The notes beneath the pieces were generated by a model. That model saw only the letters and a list, made by a program, of their open reading frames with translations. It was not told where the DNA came from and did no database searches. Made by a program: the position numbers and the translations under genes. A stretch of 64,000 bases of DNA from Xenoacremonium recifei. Taxonomy: Eukaryota; Ascomycota; Sordariomycetes; Hypocreales; Nectriaceae. Shown one piece after another: positions 36,618 through 48,330 of this stretch. Positions within the stretch are counted from its first letter, which is position 1; each line of letters opens with the position of its first letter. Location: assembly GCA_012184525.1 (NCBI GenBank), contig WOFQ01000029.1, forward strand, positions 310,001-374,000, read 5' to 3'.

Positions 36618-37961
36618 ATGTTACGCTCCAGCCTAAATGCCGTGGCCCGTTCAGCTGCCCGGCCTGTCGCCGCCATCCCTGCTCAGGTCTCGGTTCGCAG
36701 CTTCGCCTCGGTGAGCGGCACGGGGAAAAGCCACCGCGTGGTGGTCGTTGGCGGTGGAACTGCCGGCCTCTCCGTCAGCCACCAGCTGCTCCGCACGGGC
36801 AAGTTCGCCCAGGACGACATCGCCGTTGTTGACCCTGCCGAGTGGCACCACTACCAGCCCGGCTGGACGCTGGTTGGCGGCGGGCTGAAGACCAAGGAGC
36901 AGCTGCGCCAGCCCATGAAGAGCCTGATTGACCCGAAGCTGCGGTTCTATAACGAGGCCGTGTCCGCGTTTGTCCCCGAGCAGAACCTGGTCACGCTGAA
37001 GAACGGCGACCAGGTGTCGTATGAGCAGCTGGTTGTGGCCCCGGGCATCACCGTCAACTATAACAGCATCAAGGGTCTCCCCGAGGCGCTGGCGGTGCCC
37101 GACTCACCCATCTCCTCCATCTACAGCTACGACTATGTCGACAAGGTCTTCCCCAACATCAAGAAGTTCCAGAAGGGCAATGCCATCTTCACGCAGCCCG
37201 CCGGCGTGCTGAAGTGCGCGGGTGCGCCTCAGAAGGTCATGTGGCTCGCCCTGGACTACTGGAACCACGTTGGTCGCTACAGTGCCACTGGCAACTCCGA
37301 CATCAAGATCAGCTTTGCTACTGGTCTGCCCGTCATGTTCGGTGTGCCCAAGTACAGCGCGAAGCTCGAGGAGTTCCGCAAGGAGAGGGGCGTCGAGGGC
37401 CTGTTCCAGCACGATCTTGTGTCTATTGACGGCAACACAGCCACCTTTGCTGTGCCCGATGGCAAGCAGGTCACGCGCAAGTTCGACTTCATGCATGTTG
37501 TCCCCAAGATGGGCCCTCACGACTTTGTGAAGAACAGCCCTATCGCTGATAAGGCCGGCTTCGTCGAGGTTGACGATGGTACCACTCAGCACAAGCGATA
37601 CCCCAACATCTGGTCTGCCGGCGATGGCTCCAGCCTGCCCACCTCCAAGACTGCCGCTGCCGTTACCGCCGAGGCCCCTGTTCTTGTCGGCAACCTGCTC
37701 CTCGCCCTCGACGGCAAGGCCCCTGAGCTGATCTACGACGGCTACACCTCATGCCCCTTGCTGACCGAGTACGGCAAGGTTCTTCTGGCCGAGTTCAAGT
37801 ACGGTGGTGTGCCCAAGGAGACGTTTGCCAGCTGGTTCGGCATCGACCAGGTGAACCCCCGACGCTCGTTCTGGCACCTTAAGAAGGACTTCTTCCCCTG
37901 GGTATACAATAACTATATGGTCAAGGGTACTTGGGGAGGCCCTAAGGGCTGGCTCAAATAG
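36618..37961 (+). CDS. sqr: Mitochondrial sulfide:quinone oxidoreductase
   Basis: A single exon encodes 447 residues. A mitochondrial presequence (MLRSSLNAVARSAARP) leads to the FAD-binding VVVVGGGTAGLSV motif and a WHHYQPGWTLVGGG stretch typical of type II SQORs (human SQOR, fission yeast Hmt2). The two redox cysteines are present: Cys200 in VLKCAGAPQK and Cys379 in YTSCPLLTEYGK, matching the human Cys201/Cys379 pair. The C-terminal ADGSSLPTSKTAAA-type flavin contact (GDGSSLPTSKT here) and a final WFGIDQVNPRRSFWHLKKDF segment that would contact the membrane are intact. The enzyme oxidises sulfide at the inner mitochondrial membrane, feeding electrons to ubiquinone and sulfur to glutathione. 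It is divergent from the ETHE1-like dioxygenase. The absence of introns is unusual among its neighbours. Confidence 0.96.
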   Translation: MLRSSLNAVARSAARPVAAIPAQVSVRSFASVSGTGKSHRVVVVGGGTAGLSVSHQLLRTGKFAQDDIAVVDPAEWHHYQPGWTLVGGGLKTKEQLRQPMKSLIDPKLRFYNEAVSAFVPEQNLVTLKNGDQVSYEQLVVAPGITVNYNSIKGLPEALAVPDSPISSIYSYDYVDKVFPNIKKFQKGNAIFTQPAGVLKCAGAPQKVMWLALDYWNHVGRYSATGNSDIKISFATGLPVMFGVPKYSAKLEEFRKERGVEGLFQHDLVSIDGNTATFAVPDGKQVTRKFDFMHVVPKMGPHDFVKNSPIADKAGFVEVDDGTTQHKRYPNIWSAGDGSSLPTSKTAAAVTAEAPVLVGNLLLALDGKAPELIYDGYTSCPLLTEYGKVLLAEFKYGGVPKETFASWFGIDQVNPRRSFWHLKKDFFPWVYNNYMVKGTWGGPKGWLK

Positions 37962-38442
37962 AGGATGGATGAATGTAAAAAAAGAAAAGTGTATGATATT
38001 TGACGTAGCGTCATAGACTAGAGGCGAGCATTAGATGGAAAAAAGCAATTGATATTAGCTGGTCCAGTGAGTCTGAGGACCGACGATCAAGTATAACAAC
38101 AATCCGACGACACTACAGAGTTCCTTTTAAATATATATACTAACGGAGATTTCTCGAAGGCATGTCAATCATGAGAAACATGAGTCAGCATACATCATCT
38201 CATGTGAAAGCAGTGTGAGTGTGACTTTTCGCCCCCTTCAACCTTCCATCCAGACAAGGATAGCACTGATCAATTTTCACAAGAACAAGACTGGCAGAAA
38301 AGTAATGTACGTCGTGACAGCTACAGGACTTCCTACCCTATTGGTCAAAGCTTATATGACTTCTATCTAGGTCTGAGAACAATAACCTTGGGTGTAATCC
38401 GTCTTAATCTATATCTCGATCTAAGCCTCTATTTTCCTCCAT
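37962..38442. other. Intergenic region (convergent 3' ends)
   Basis: About 0.5 kb AT-richer sequence between the convergent stops of the sulfide:quinone oxidoreductase and O-methyltransferase genes. Only 3' UTRs are expected. Confidence 0.5.
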
Positions 38443-39804
38443 CTACGCAATCTCAGCCTCAATCAGCATCTCATACTCCTGAGGGTCCGGCCAGAAGTTG
38501 ACAATCTTGAAGCCCGCGCCCGTCAGCAGCTTCTCCCAAGCACTCTTGGTGCGCTCCGCCGCCGACAACAGCGACATCATCTCGACGTCCATGGTGGTCT
38601 GGCTGATGCTTGCACCCTTGGGAGGCAGAACGATATCATAGACGAACAGCTTCGAGTAGCCCTTCTCCATGGCGTCGCGTGTGTTGTTGAGAAGCTTCGT
38701 GGCTACCTCATCGGGCCAGTCGTGGAGGACGGCGTGCATGAAGTAAGCACGCGAACCTGTCGGTCTCTCTTAGCGGTTGAAATTGGCAGTTCTGGCAGCT
38801 TGTACTTACCTGTAACAGGCTGGGGTTGGAAGAAATCGTGTGCCGTGGCCGTGATCTTCTCGTCCACGTTCGCACGCGCAATGACCTCGGGCAGATCCTG
38901 GAGGACCAACGCGCCCTTAGGAAGATCAGGCAGAGACTTCAAGACATGTGAAATGTCAATGCCCGTGTTACCTCCCAGATCGACAACCAGTGGCTTGCCC
39001 TCGTCGAGCTTTGCACCCTCAAGAAGTTTGCTGGGGTCGTACAGCTTCGTCCAGGGCGTCTTCCTATAGGCTTATTAGCAGCAGACAAAGCTGTGAGGGT
39101 GCATGAAGACATACCACATCGTCCATGCCTCCATGTGCTGCGTAAAGTCCGCATAACATTTGGGGCTTTTTTGTAGTCGGCCGAAGAAGTTGAGTCCGTC
39201 GGGGTCGCTGCCCGAGTGGTTGTTGTTCTCGGCAGCTGTGGGCTCTTGGTATCCGATACTGGCCAAGTACTTGGGAAGGTTGAGGCCGGCGAGAATGTAC
39301 TGGTTGTTCCTGGAAAGATATCAATGAGTTGTCTTGGATGTGTTTGGAGTTTGGAGGGAAACCGAATACGCACGCTGCTTCAAGCGACCCACGAACTCTG
39401 GTGCTCTCATCACCAATGGCATGGGAGAATGGAGTAGGCTTAAAGGTGTCTACACCTGTCTCTTCAACAACATTGAATGCGGCCAAGAGACGGAACAGCC
39501 GTCGCAGCAGGTTAGGGGCGATATCATGCTTGGCCAACTTGACAAGATCATCGAGGGTCTTCTCATCACCCTCGGACTCATTCCACGCCTTCCAAATACC
39601 AAGGTCAATGCCAGTCTGCAGGGCAGCGTTCACAACGGGATGCTCGAAGCAAAAGCCCCAAGCTCTCTCATAAGGAGACTCTACACGGGCAAGCAGACGT
39701 CGAGCCGCCGCACGAACGCGGAGTCGCTCGACCTCATTGCCTTCGAAAGATGCATGACTAAACTTGTCAAGGACAGCGATAATCTCGTCAGTAGAAGCAG
39801 CCAT
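38443..39804 (-). CDS. COMT-like O-methyltransferase
   Basis: Four exons (39374..39804, 39115..39309, 38810..39063, 38443..38756) join to 397 residues. The N-terminal half is a winged-helix dimerisation domain (LRRLFRLLAAFNVVEETG). The catalytic half has SAM motif VVDLGGNTGIDISH, QDLPEVIARA and the histidine-bearing AYFMHAVLHDWPDE, the order of plant/fungal family-2 O-methyltransferases that act on small phenolic or polyketide hydroxyls. His in LHDW is the expected catalytic base. The substrate is unknown; no polyketide synthase or other pathway gene lies nearby. The start MAASTDE (AAGATGG) was chosen because it opens the conserved helix region; the open frame continues upstream without other support. 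Confidence 0.92.
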
Positions 39805-41768
39805 CTTTTCTTCTGCGAAGTGGGGGGAAATGTGATACGGGGGAGCAGATGCGGGAAACGATACACAAATGCAGTACGTTCGGAGCACTGCTTTATTAGC
39901 CACAAAAGAGCCGTCATGCGGAGTCTCTTGTGTATTAATACTGGCCCACCTTATCATTTCGTTGTCCTGGGGAGCTTGCTTGCGCATCTGCATCGCCCCT
40001 GATCAGGGGTCAGGCTGCTTGAACCATGTTTCCGCGCGGGGCTCGCTAGGGACAGGAGTCGACGACGACACATGCACTCGAGCACATATTGGGACTTGTA
40101 AAATATACGCGTGGATAATAATGTTATTCATTTTACCCGGTATCTCGATTCCCCTGCATCCAGCTGCCGAATACCACGTGCCATTTACCACACTGCGAGG
40201 CCCCTGGAACGGCACCCACACTCTGCAGCAACTGTGACGGCAAATAATGTCGGTGTATAGCTGAAATAGAAAGGATCATCCCAGAACTCCAGACCTGCTG
40301 CACAAAAGGCCACCATCCAGAAGAACGCATGTGTGGTCGTGCGGCGACGTCCACTCGGGGCACGGGGGCGGACCAGAGGCCGTGAGGCCGTTAAGGAGCC
40401 GAACCCCGGTCCAACGGTTCCGCCAAGGACCAGGACCCCGGTATGGGAGCATCCGGAATCCATCCGGCCCTCCGCACACGAAAAGCTCCGTCCGGGCCCG
40501 CTCAACTGGCGATGATTGCCGAGTGTTGGAGGGATTCTGGGGCTAGTGGAGGAAAAGGGGTAGGGGTGCGTTGGAGAACCACCGGAATCAGCAGGCAGAT
40601 AAATTTCTTACATAATTTATTAAACCTGCTCATTCATCTGCAGTGCGAAAGCAAAGACCAATGGGAATGCGAACCGAATCTAGGAACGACGGACAATCAC
40701 AACCTGCCAACTGACTGTGAGCATCACCCGACACCCGTAGAAGAGACTCCATTGCAGTCCATGTCCGATGATCGACTCCCCGTCAACCCGCCTCCTCACT
40801 CTTTGTTAAAAGTCCCAAGCCCAAGAGGGGCCGAGACAGCCGTCAAAATGGGATCGTCTAGCGGGGATGGTGCAAGGATGGTCGGGTTTCCGCCGACGAG
40901 TCCCAGCGCGCGATGTAACTCTGTCGGTACCGAAAAGCAAACACTGCCTAGAAGAGACGCCAAACGAGGATCTTTGCTTTTTCGCGTCTTGGATCCTGGG
41001 CGATTATGCGGCTTCACCAGAGTGCGAGGGGCTGCGTGGCACGATGGCTTGGATTTGGTTGCAAGGGGATAGCCTCAAACAGGTGAGTGTGCATGCAGCG
41101 TCAGGGGCATTGCTGATGAGTGGCTTGGCTAGTACGCAGTAGCAGCAGCAAAATCAAACCACCACCAGCACTAAGTTGCTTTGTTTGCCTTTCCCTCTGG
41201 CAAACACTTTTCTAGCTCTGCACAGAATGACGCCTCTTTCTCAGCTGGAAACTCCCATCGTTACAGACTCTTACTCAGCATGAGCAAACACCAAGCCACG
41301 CAGCCCTGGCCCATCCCCATGTGACGCCCCCTGAAACCCCATGGCCAATGCAGACATACATACCTCCATCGGGCATCCTAGGACCAGGATGCATATGCCG
41401 ATCTTGGCGAACCTGAGGCTCTAGCCTGCTGCAGACACTCTCGCAAAAGCAACTCCGGCGGCCGCATCACTTGATGAATAAAAGATCCCGGGCGGAAGAC
41501 GTATCATCGCATCTGGACCCCCCTGGACAAGCCAGCGGGACTGCGTGATTTCTCCCTTCTGGGTGACCTTCAGGAGACCTTCCGATCCCGTCGCCCTGGT
41601 TCCAGGTTCGCCACTGCTTCAAGGCTTGATAATGCCGGCAGTGGGATGGTGTTGGTTCGAGCCGCAGGACGACCGCATCCCAGGTTTACGGAATCTTACA
41701 TCTCCATGTTCTTTCTTGCATAGCACAGCCTGATCCAACACGCTCCTTTCTTGCATCTCAGTGCCGGC
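39805..41768. other. Intergenic region (divergent promoters)
   Basis: About 2 kb between the divergent O-methyltransferase and rhodopsin-type genes. A 209-codon plus-strand frame (40443..41072) lacks family features and lies in GC-rich sequence that is also open on the other strand, so it is not called. Promoters of both flanking genes must be here. Confidence 0.5.
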
Positions 41769-43050
41769 ATGGGAGAATTCTACGGTGGCCGCGGGCCCAT
41801 GACCAATGCGGTCCTCTGGGTTGAGGTTGTCTTATTCTTCATCTTTGTCGGACTGCGACTTTATACGCGATGGTCTATCCTGAACGCCGTTGGCGCGGAC
41901 GATTATCTGGTTATTGCTGCACTGGTAGGGCTGAGGATGATTCAGCAATTGAGAACAACTGACTGAACTCGCTACAGGTTCTTCAGATCGTCTACACGAT
42001 CTTTGTCACGATAGCAACCACCTACGGTCTAGGACGCTTATTTGCAGACGTGGGAAATGCCGACGCCTACTGGACAGCCGTGAAATATGAGATCTTCAGC
42101 CAGGTTGCTGGAATCATGGTCATTGGCCTCGGGAAATGCGCCGTCGGTATCTTCTTGCTGCGAATCGTTCGAAACAAGATCCAGACAATCTTCATCTGGG
42201 CATTCATCGCCGGCACCATCTTCATCACGCTCTTCGCTTCCATCACTGTGGTGGTTCAGTGTACTCCGGTGGAGCGAACATGGAATCCTACTGTTCCTGG
42301 ACATTGTTGGCTGGACTTTTCCAAGGTTGGCTTGACTGTCGGATGTAAGTCCTCTATGCATTGTAGATGGTTGGTTACGTCGCTGATAATTAATAGCTTG
42401 GTTCGTCGTTGCCGACTTTTGCTTTGCCATTCTTCCCTGGTTCGTCATCTGGGATCTCAACATGAAGCGCAAGGAGAAGATCACTGTCGCGTGCGGTCTT
42501 AGTCTCGGTGTCTTGTAAGTGTCTTTTCCACACGTCTACTTGGAGCAAAGCTAACTAACTCGTCAACAGCGCCGGAGTCTGTGGTATTGTTCGTACTGTT
42601 GCCCTAAACGGTTTGAACGCCCAGGAGTATATCTGTAAATCATAACTGTTGCACCTCTGAGGAGACTTTCCAGCTAATATTTCAACAGATGACACCGTTC
42701 CTATGCTCATCTGGTCCGCTACCGAAAGTCTTGTCACCATCATGTGTTCCTCGATCCCCGTCCTCCGACCCCTCTACGTCCGTTTCCGCTACGGCAGCAA
42801 GGGCGACAGCTCAGCGAACGCCAGCTCCTCTTACAAACTCCCAATGTATGGAAACAACAGTCGCAAGTACGCTGGAGGATCACAACCGGGGGTCGATGCC
42901 CATGTCGGACCTACTCACCAGGCTGTCATTACCTACAACGAGAACAACGCTAGCGACGAGAGTATACTACGAGATAGCAAGGTTCAGAATGGTATCAAGA
43001 GGACGGATGAGGTTTCGGTGAGCTACGCGGCCTACGCGAAGCAGATGTAG
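41769..43050 (+). CDS. Rhodopsin-type seven-helix integral membrane protein (SAT4/PTH11-like)
   Basis: Five exons (41769..41924, 41978..42344, 42397..42514, 42570..42634, 42689..43050) join to 355 residues. Hydrophobic helices in exons 1-5 add up to seven. Family landmarks are RLYTRWSILNAVGADDYLV in the first loop, YGLGRLFADV, a Cys pair CTPVERTWNPTVPGHC in the extracellular loop, SWFVVADFCFAILPWFVIWD and RTVALNGL before the last helix. This is the fungal rhodopsin-domain family (DUF3328-like naming is wrong for it; SAT4 or PTH11-related names are used), which includes putative G-protein-coupled sensors. It lacks the CFEM domain of true PTH11. A Ser/Asn-rich cytosolic tail of about 90 residues could carry phosphorylation sites. 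All introns have standard donors. Confidence 0.9.
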
Positions 43051-45702
43051 CCGTGGTTGTATTGAATGGGTGGATTAGTATGTAGGATTGGGATGGTATG
43101 GGAAATGGGCAATGGGTTCCTCGTGCGGTATAAGTCTTTCTATTTAGGATCTCTGTAAGAAAACTAAAATCTTAATCATCGGCTAGGCTACTTTCCTAAA
43201 ACATTTTAATTAGTCTAGTTCTGCATCAAGCCCAATCCTGGGCGTTTGTCCATCTAAGCGCCAAATCATGTGCATTCCCAACCAATTATTTGGCTCGCTT
43301 GGGTTTATCGATTGCGTGACGATACGAAAATCTCGTGAGGACAAGAGTTTATCTGAAAGTTGGGCCATATGACGCCAACGTGACCCTTCGATTGCTTTTG
43401 CGAAAGACCCCAACAAGGTCAAAACAGCAAAATGAGCGAAGTGAAATCAAGTGAGCGCAAGTTTCCAGAGAGTAGTTTACCCGATACCCTCTCTGTTCAC
43501 TCATTCATGTTGTCATTGCCCTCATCAATTGTGCTCAATTGAATCGTGTGACCGCAGTTTGGAATGTCAATCCCCAAGTTGTACAAACAAAGAGCAAAGC
43601 ATGTCGCTGCTTTCGCCTGTATGATGGCAAAGGTTTTTCAATGGGATGAGAGAAAGCGAGAAGATTGTTCTCGCAACAACTATAAGTAGCTGGCCCCACC
43701 CTCTCTCTCCGGCAAAGATATTCTACTTTCAGTTCAAGTGTGGTCTGCTCTTCCCCAGCAAGGAGTATAATGTCAAGACTTGGTCTCTATATAAATAAGG
43801 TGCGACCTGAGCCGTATGCCTATGGCCAGCAGGTCTAGTTTGCTCTGAGATCATGGATTCAGAAAGTATATCATGTTCATCTCATCATTCTCCTACCAGA
43901 TTCCTTTGTCCTTCGAAGGACTGCCTGCATCTATCCACACCTTTGGTGAAGGCAATACGCCTATATAGCCTTCATCGTTATGTCGGCGAAGATAGATTGC
44001 TTCCGGCGGTAGGGCGAACGATCATTCATCTAGAGAAGTTCCCAAAGCGGGACTGCTCATATACTGCCTATACGTCTCTCCTCTCCCTACTTGGCAAAAG
44101 ATGGAGTGTACCGTACTTCTGTTTCTTTTCTATGACGTTGAGGATTCTCGACCTCATGTCCCACCTATAGTGGTGGATTTTGGGGCTCGACGAATGACAT
44201 CTGCCCCGAGAAGTCCCACTCAAGAACATCCAGTCCCTCAACTATGCTGAAGGATCAGCACCACGCGGAAGCATTGTACGCAATTCTATATACAATTTCG
44301 CCACCGACTTTGTTGTGGTGGTTCATTTTGCTATCTTGAGAACGCTCCTGGTCGCGTCTCAATGCAAAGAGACCAACGCCGTTCCCCATCCATGTCTCCG
44401 ATCTATGGCCCTCACCTATATCTACATTCTCTCAGCCTTAACATTTTCAGGAACTATCCATTCACCGGTTCAAATACCGCAAAGGTCGACAGAACGATGA
44501 AGAAGACATTGTTAGCGGACCACATCCTCTATGAATTCCCCTGTCTGCCGCCTACATAGAGTGCATTATTATCACTGGCGGTGCCAGATGATGCTTTTCT
44601 GCGCTGTAGCTATCCTAGTTCGACAATACCAACGAGAGGTAAAAGCGGTTGGACTATCCAACCTCGGGCGGCGGATTCCATGAGAAAGGAACACTGGCGG
44701 GCGGCTTTTGAGCCGACTTCCAACAGGTGTACTCCTCGGACTGGCCCTACACCTCCAGGTTCGTTTCGAACTCGAGTCACCATGAGATGGGGAACGGCCT
44801 CAAGCCCGGCGTGCATTTATAGCCACGCCTTTCTCCCCGACACACTGGCATGGGCCAATGCCGACGGCTCAACGTCCTCCATAGCTGCGTCAGCCAAACT
44901 CCGTAGATGATGCTCAGTTCAACATGCAAAGTTGCGGTTGCTCGTTAACGGCTATCCTGGCGATATATTTTCCGACACTCGAGACACAAGCAATGCGTCG
45001 ACTTCCTGGGGAGTTGGCAACTCCACGGGCGTCATCATAAACGCGTCTGCGGATATTCTTGTCGAGTACATGCCGGTCTCCAAGTCTATTATTTGGTAGT
45101 TCAAGAATCGGTCGGACTCTCGCCGAGCCACAGAGGCTGCAAGGAAAATATGAGATTGGTTTATGAAACCTCGCAAAAGTCACGACTTGAATACGACATC
45201 GCGTCCATTGCCCCATAGCAGAACTCGAAAACACGATATACAAACCAAGGGTAGACGGTCTTGGGCGCTGTCTACCAGCGACATAATTGCGGTCTTCTAG
45301 CTATTTGCGAAAGTGGATGAGATGCATCTTCACATGAATCGAAACTGTTGGTGTTCCCTAGACCAGCAGCCTTTACTAGTCGAGGCGCACTGTGGACAAG
45401 AAACAACTGCCTTCTAAGAGGAAGTGTTCCGCAAAACGGAGACAAAACTCTTAGAAATTAGGGTAAAACGAGTAACTCCTCTAAAACTCCAGCTTATACG
45501 AACACTATCTTACAACTCGCACCGCCTTCTTGCTATGCAAAATCATGGCCATAGCTGGTAGAACGCCTCGCCCAAACTACTTTTGGAATGCGATCCTTCT
45601 CAACATTACTTGGCTTCGTGATTGCAGATGGCGCGTATCATCAGAACCAAGTCATGGGCTGGCACGACCAAATGCTGAACTGATTCAGAGACCAAGTTGC
45701 AT
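43051..45702. other. Long gene-poor region, possibly with eroded coding sequence
   Basis: About 2.65 kb with no supported gene. Between about 44.58 and 45.70 kb several short frames read like eroded protein-coding sequence (for example around 44950-45110 on the plus strand), but stops and frame changes break them every 30-70 codons and no family is recognised. The rest is unremarkable intergenic DNA. Confidence 0.4.
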
Positions 45703-47194
45703 TCAATCGGAGTAGTACATGTGCGTCATGTTTCCTCCCAGGCTGGCCCAGGAGAGACCCTGCCAGCTCACATCGTTTGACACTGTCCACGTCGTCTGGT
45801 TGATCTCGCCGTTGCTTCCGATAACGAAAGCAACAACCCTCTCGGGCTGGCCGTGGCCAGTCAGGTTGAGGAGCAGCGGCGCACTGTTACCGATAACACC
45901 GAGGTCCTCCCAGGAGGACGACCAGTTCGAGTCCTGCCACACACGGTGCAAGAGAGTGCCATTAGTGCCGAGAGCTACGACGTCGATACGGCTGCCGTTT
46001 CTCGTAGCGACAGCTGATGGCACGCTCTCGAAGGAGCCGCCCAGCGATTCCGAGGATGAGAGGCCAGTCATCTCCTGCCAGTTGAAGTGCATCATGGCAC
46101 CCTTGGTATCAATGCCGAAGAAATCCAGGCGCTCAACAGTCGTGCCCAGCAGCACCGGATCGCCCCTAAACTCGACGTCGGGAATAGGTGCGTAGGGACG
46201 CGCCCACCCTGTCGATTCGCTATAGGAGGTGTACTGTACACTGCCGTTAGAGCTGTAGACATATATGTCATGGTAGAAAGAGTCGTTGCGGCAGACAACG
46301 GCGGGCCGCCCGCTCAGGCCGCTGGAGAAGCTCGAAATGCCAGGCCAGGAGTGATCATCCCTGGTTACAGATGTGAAGCTATCCTGCGTGAAGTTGAACA
46401 AGTCGTGTATAACTTCGTTGTCGTCGATGGTCCACAGGTCTAAGCGCTCGAAGTCGACGATACACATGGTCACAGCACTTGTCGGACTGCCACCCAAATC
46501 CTCCCAGCTATCATCCCACTGCGACGTCGTCCAGTTGAAGGTGCGCTGATGGACGGTGCGCAGCGTGTCAGTCACTGCGGCCACAGTGAGCGCTGAAGAC
46601 CCATCCCACCCGGCTGCCACAGGCTGGCTGAGAAAAACCTCGCCGTCCAGCTTCTGCCACGCCTTGAAGTCTAGGGAGCTGGTCTCGGTTGACGTGTACC
46701 AGATGCTGTTGTCGATGCCCCGGGCGAAGACGTACAGTGAAGGTGGAGAGCCGACGGTCGCTGCTGTGAGGATCTGCGGGCAGACGTCGCCGGTGCATGC
46801 TGTTTTATAGGTCGAGTTTGATCTGCTGTTGTCCCGGAGAAGCCATGATCAGTATTAACTATATTGTATTAAAGAGGGATGAAGGATTGAAGTCTCACTC
46901 GGCTGAAGAGTTGCGTTTGTGTCTAAGGCCTACGACGCATCCTGTAACAACTCCGACAATGATCAATGCGGCAGCGATGGCGACGCCAACGAGCAATGTG
47001 CGCTTGAGATACCATGGCTGCTCCGTCGCTGTTGGCTCCATTAGGGTGCTGTCATTGCATGGCTGATCCTTCTCAGCGTGTGGCCAGACGACCTCGGGCG
47101 CGGAGGCTGGCACGACTTCTGGGTCTGTCTGGGGAACAAGCTCTAAGCCCGAGTAGTAGTTGCGCTGCGAGTGATGGGAGTTGTAAGACTCCAT
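45703..47194 (-). CDS. Type II membrane-anchored beta-propeller lectin-like protein
   Basis: Two exons (46899..47194 and 45703..46825) join to 472 residues. A short cytosolic Tyr/Pro-rich tail (YYSGLELVPQ) precedes one transmembrane helix near residues 70-92 (GVAIAAALIIVGVVTGCVVG). The rest would be outside the cell: a propeller of about 370 residues with repeated blades ending in W-x-DLGG or similar (WEDLGGSPTS, WEDLGVIGNS, WASLGGNMT) and several N-glycosylation sequons. This is the PLL-like / fucose-lectin-like architecture found in many ascomycetes, likely binding glycans at the cell surface; the sugar specificity cannot be read. The acceptor could be three bases further on (46822), which changes only one or two residues. 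Confidence 0.82.
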
Positions 47195-48169
47195 TGCAAA
47201 AAGAGGAAGCGGTGCATAACAAAATGAAGCGTGTGTGCAGCATGAATCAAGCCGGCCGTCGCGTAATGGAAGTCTTCTCTTCAGGAAAACTTCTCTTCAG
47301 AACGGGCAGAGTCAGTGAAAGAGCGAGGGATGTCTTTGCACCTCACTAAGCCCCCGTCGATCAGCCTTGTCTGGGGCCTTGGTCCGCCTCGCGCATCCTT
47401 CAGCTAGGTAACCAGAATCCCCCGGATAAAAACAAAGGGTCATGCCGATGAGCGGAGCCCGGATCCTACCCTATGGATAGTCTCCGAGTTTAATCCCGCT
47501 GATGGTGATGGGAAGTAGACTTCGATAAAATGTGCTTGTGTGGCGATAACATGTTGGATGGTGCTCGAGCCTCATAGCTCCAGGACGCAAATAAATAATA
47601 CACTACAACGCCCTCCTGCCGAAAAGGCTGAAATTCTGTATTACGTGAGTTCCTGTTTGAGATGCGACGTCGTCTGGAAAAGGTCAATACCGTACGTAAT
47701 AGTAACCGTGTGTTTGTTGGCTGATGAGCCGGGGATGGCAGTCGAGTGAGGTGCGATCATATCTTCGGGGGGCGTTCCTGAATGCGTCATGCAATTGGCT
47801 TCTGAGAGAGGCTGAGCTAGCCGCTTTTCCGGATAATGCTATTCTCTACCTCAGGCTCTTCGGACGATCAGTCAGCTCAGCCACGATCGCTTGGCCGAAC
47901 AACGGCGGGCATACAGAGTACATAACTATGGAGATCCATCGCGGCTTATTACATAGCAGCTCTCAAAAGCCTCTACCTATTAGTCTTTAGTGGAGTCCTC
48001 CGGGTCCAACTTCGGGAGCCAAGTAGATCGCCATATTACCCGAAACTAAAACGAGACCTATCCGTTGAACAGTACGGAGTACGTACCACCGAATTATAGC
48101 CCGATGGCTACGCGCAATCAGGAGAAGTGCCCGTGACAGGACTGAACTCTTCTCCAATTATAAGCTTCG
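47195..48169. other. Intergenic region (divergent promoters)
   Basis: About 1 kb between the lectin-like gene (minus) and the F-box copy 2 promoter. No supported gene, repeat or RNA is seen. Confidence 0.5.
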
Positions 48170-48277
48170 GTGGCGTCTTCCATCTTCTCTCATCAACGTC
48201 ATGAAGACCGTCAACCTTTTGGTATCTGACTCACCACCCTTTATGAAGGTAATATTATAAAGCTTGGTTCCCGCACT
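48170..48277 (+). promoter_or_regulatory. Conserved promoter block of F-box copy 2
   Basis: This is the counterpart of 18327..18432 on the opposite strand. It contains TCTGACTCACCACCCT and AATATTATAAAGCTTG with a TATAAA at 48256..48261, 70 bases before the start codon at 48331. Confidence 0.75.
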
Positions 48278-48330
48278 GGCTATAATGGAATTCCTCTTGA
48301 AAGAACTGATCTCCGTCTCAAAAGCTCGAT

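Noticed and set aside
40443..41072. A 209-codon plus-strand frame
   Set aside because: No family signal; the same stretch is open on the minus strand too, as expected for GC-rich intergenic DNA.
41640..41670. A GGTTCGAG motif resembling a tRNA T-loop
   Set aside because: No acceptor, D or anticodon stem can be folded around it; similar motifs at 22680 also fail.
36085..44000. A secondary-metabolite cluster around the O-methyltransferase
   Set aside because: No polyketide synthase, peptide synthetase, terpene cyclase or P450 is visible; the neighbours are sulfide-oxidation and membrane-protein genes.
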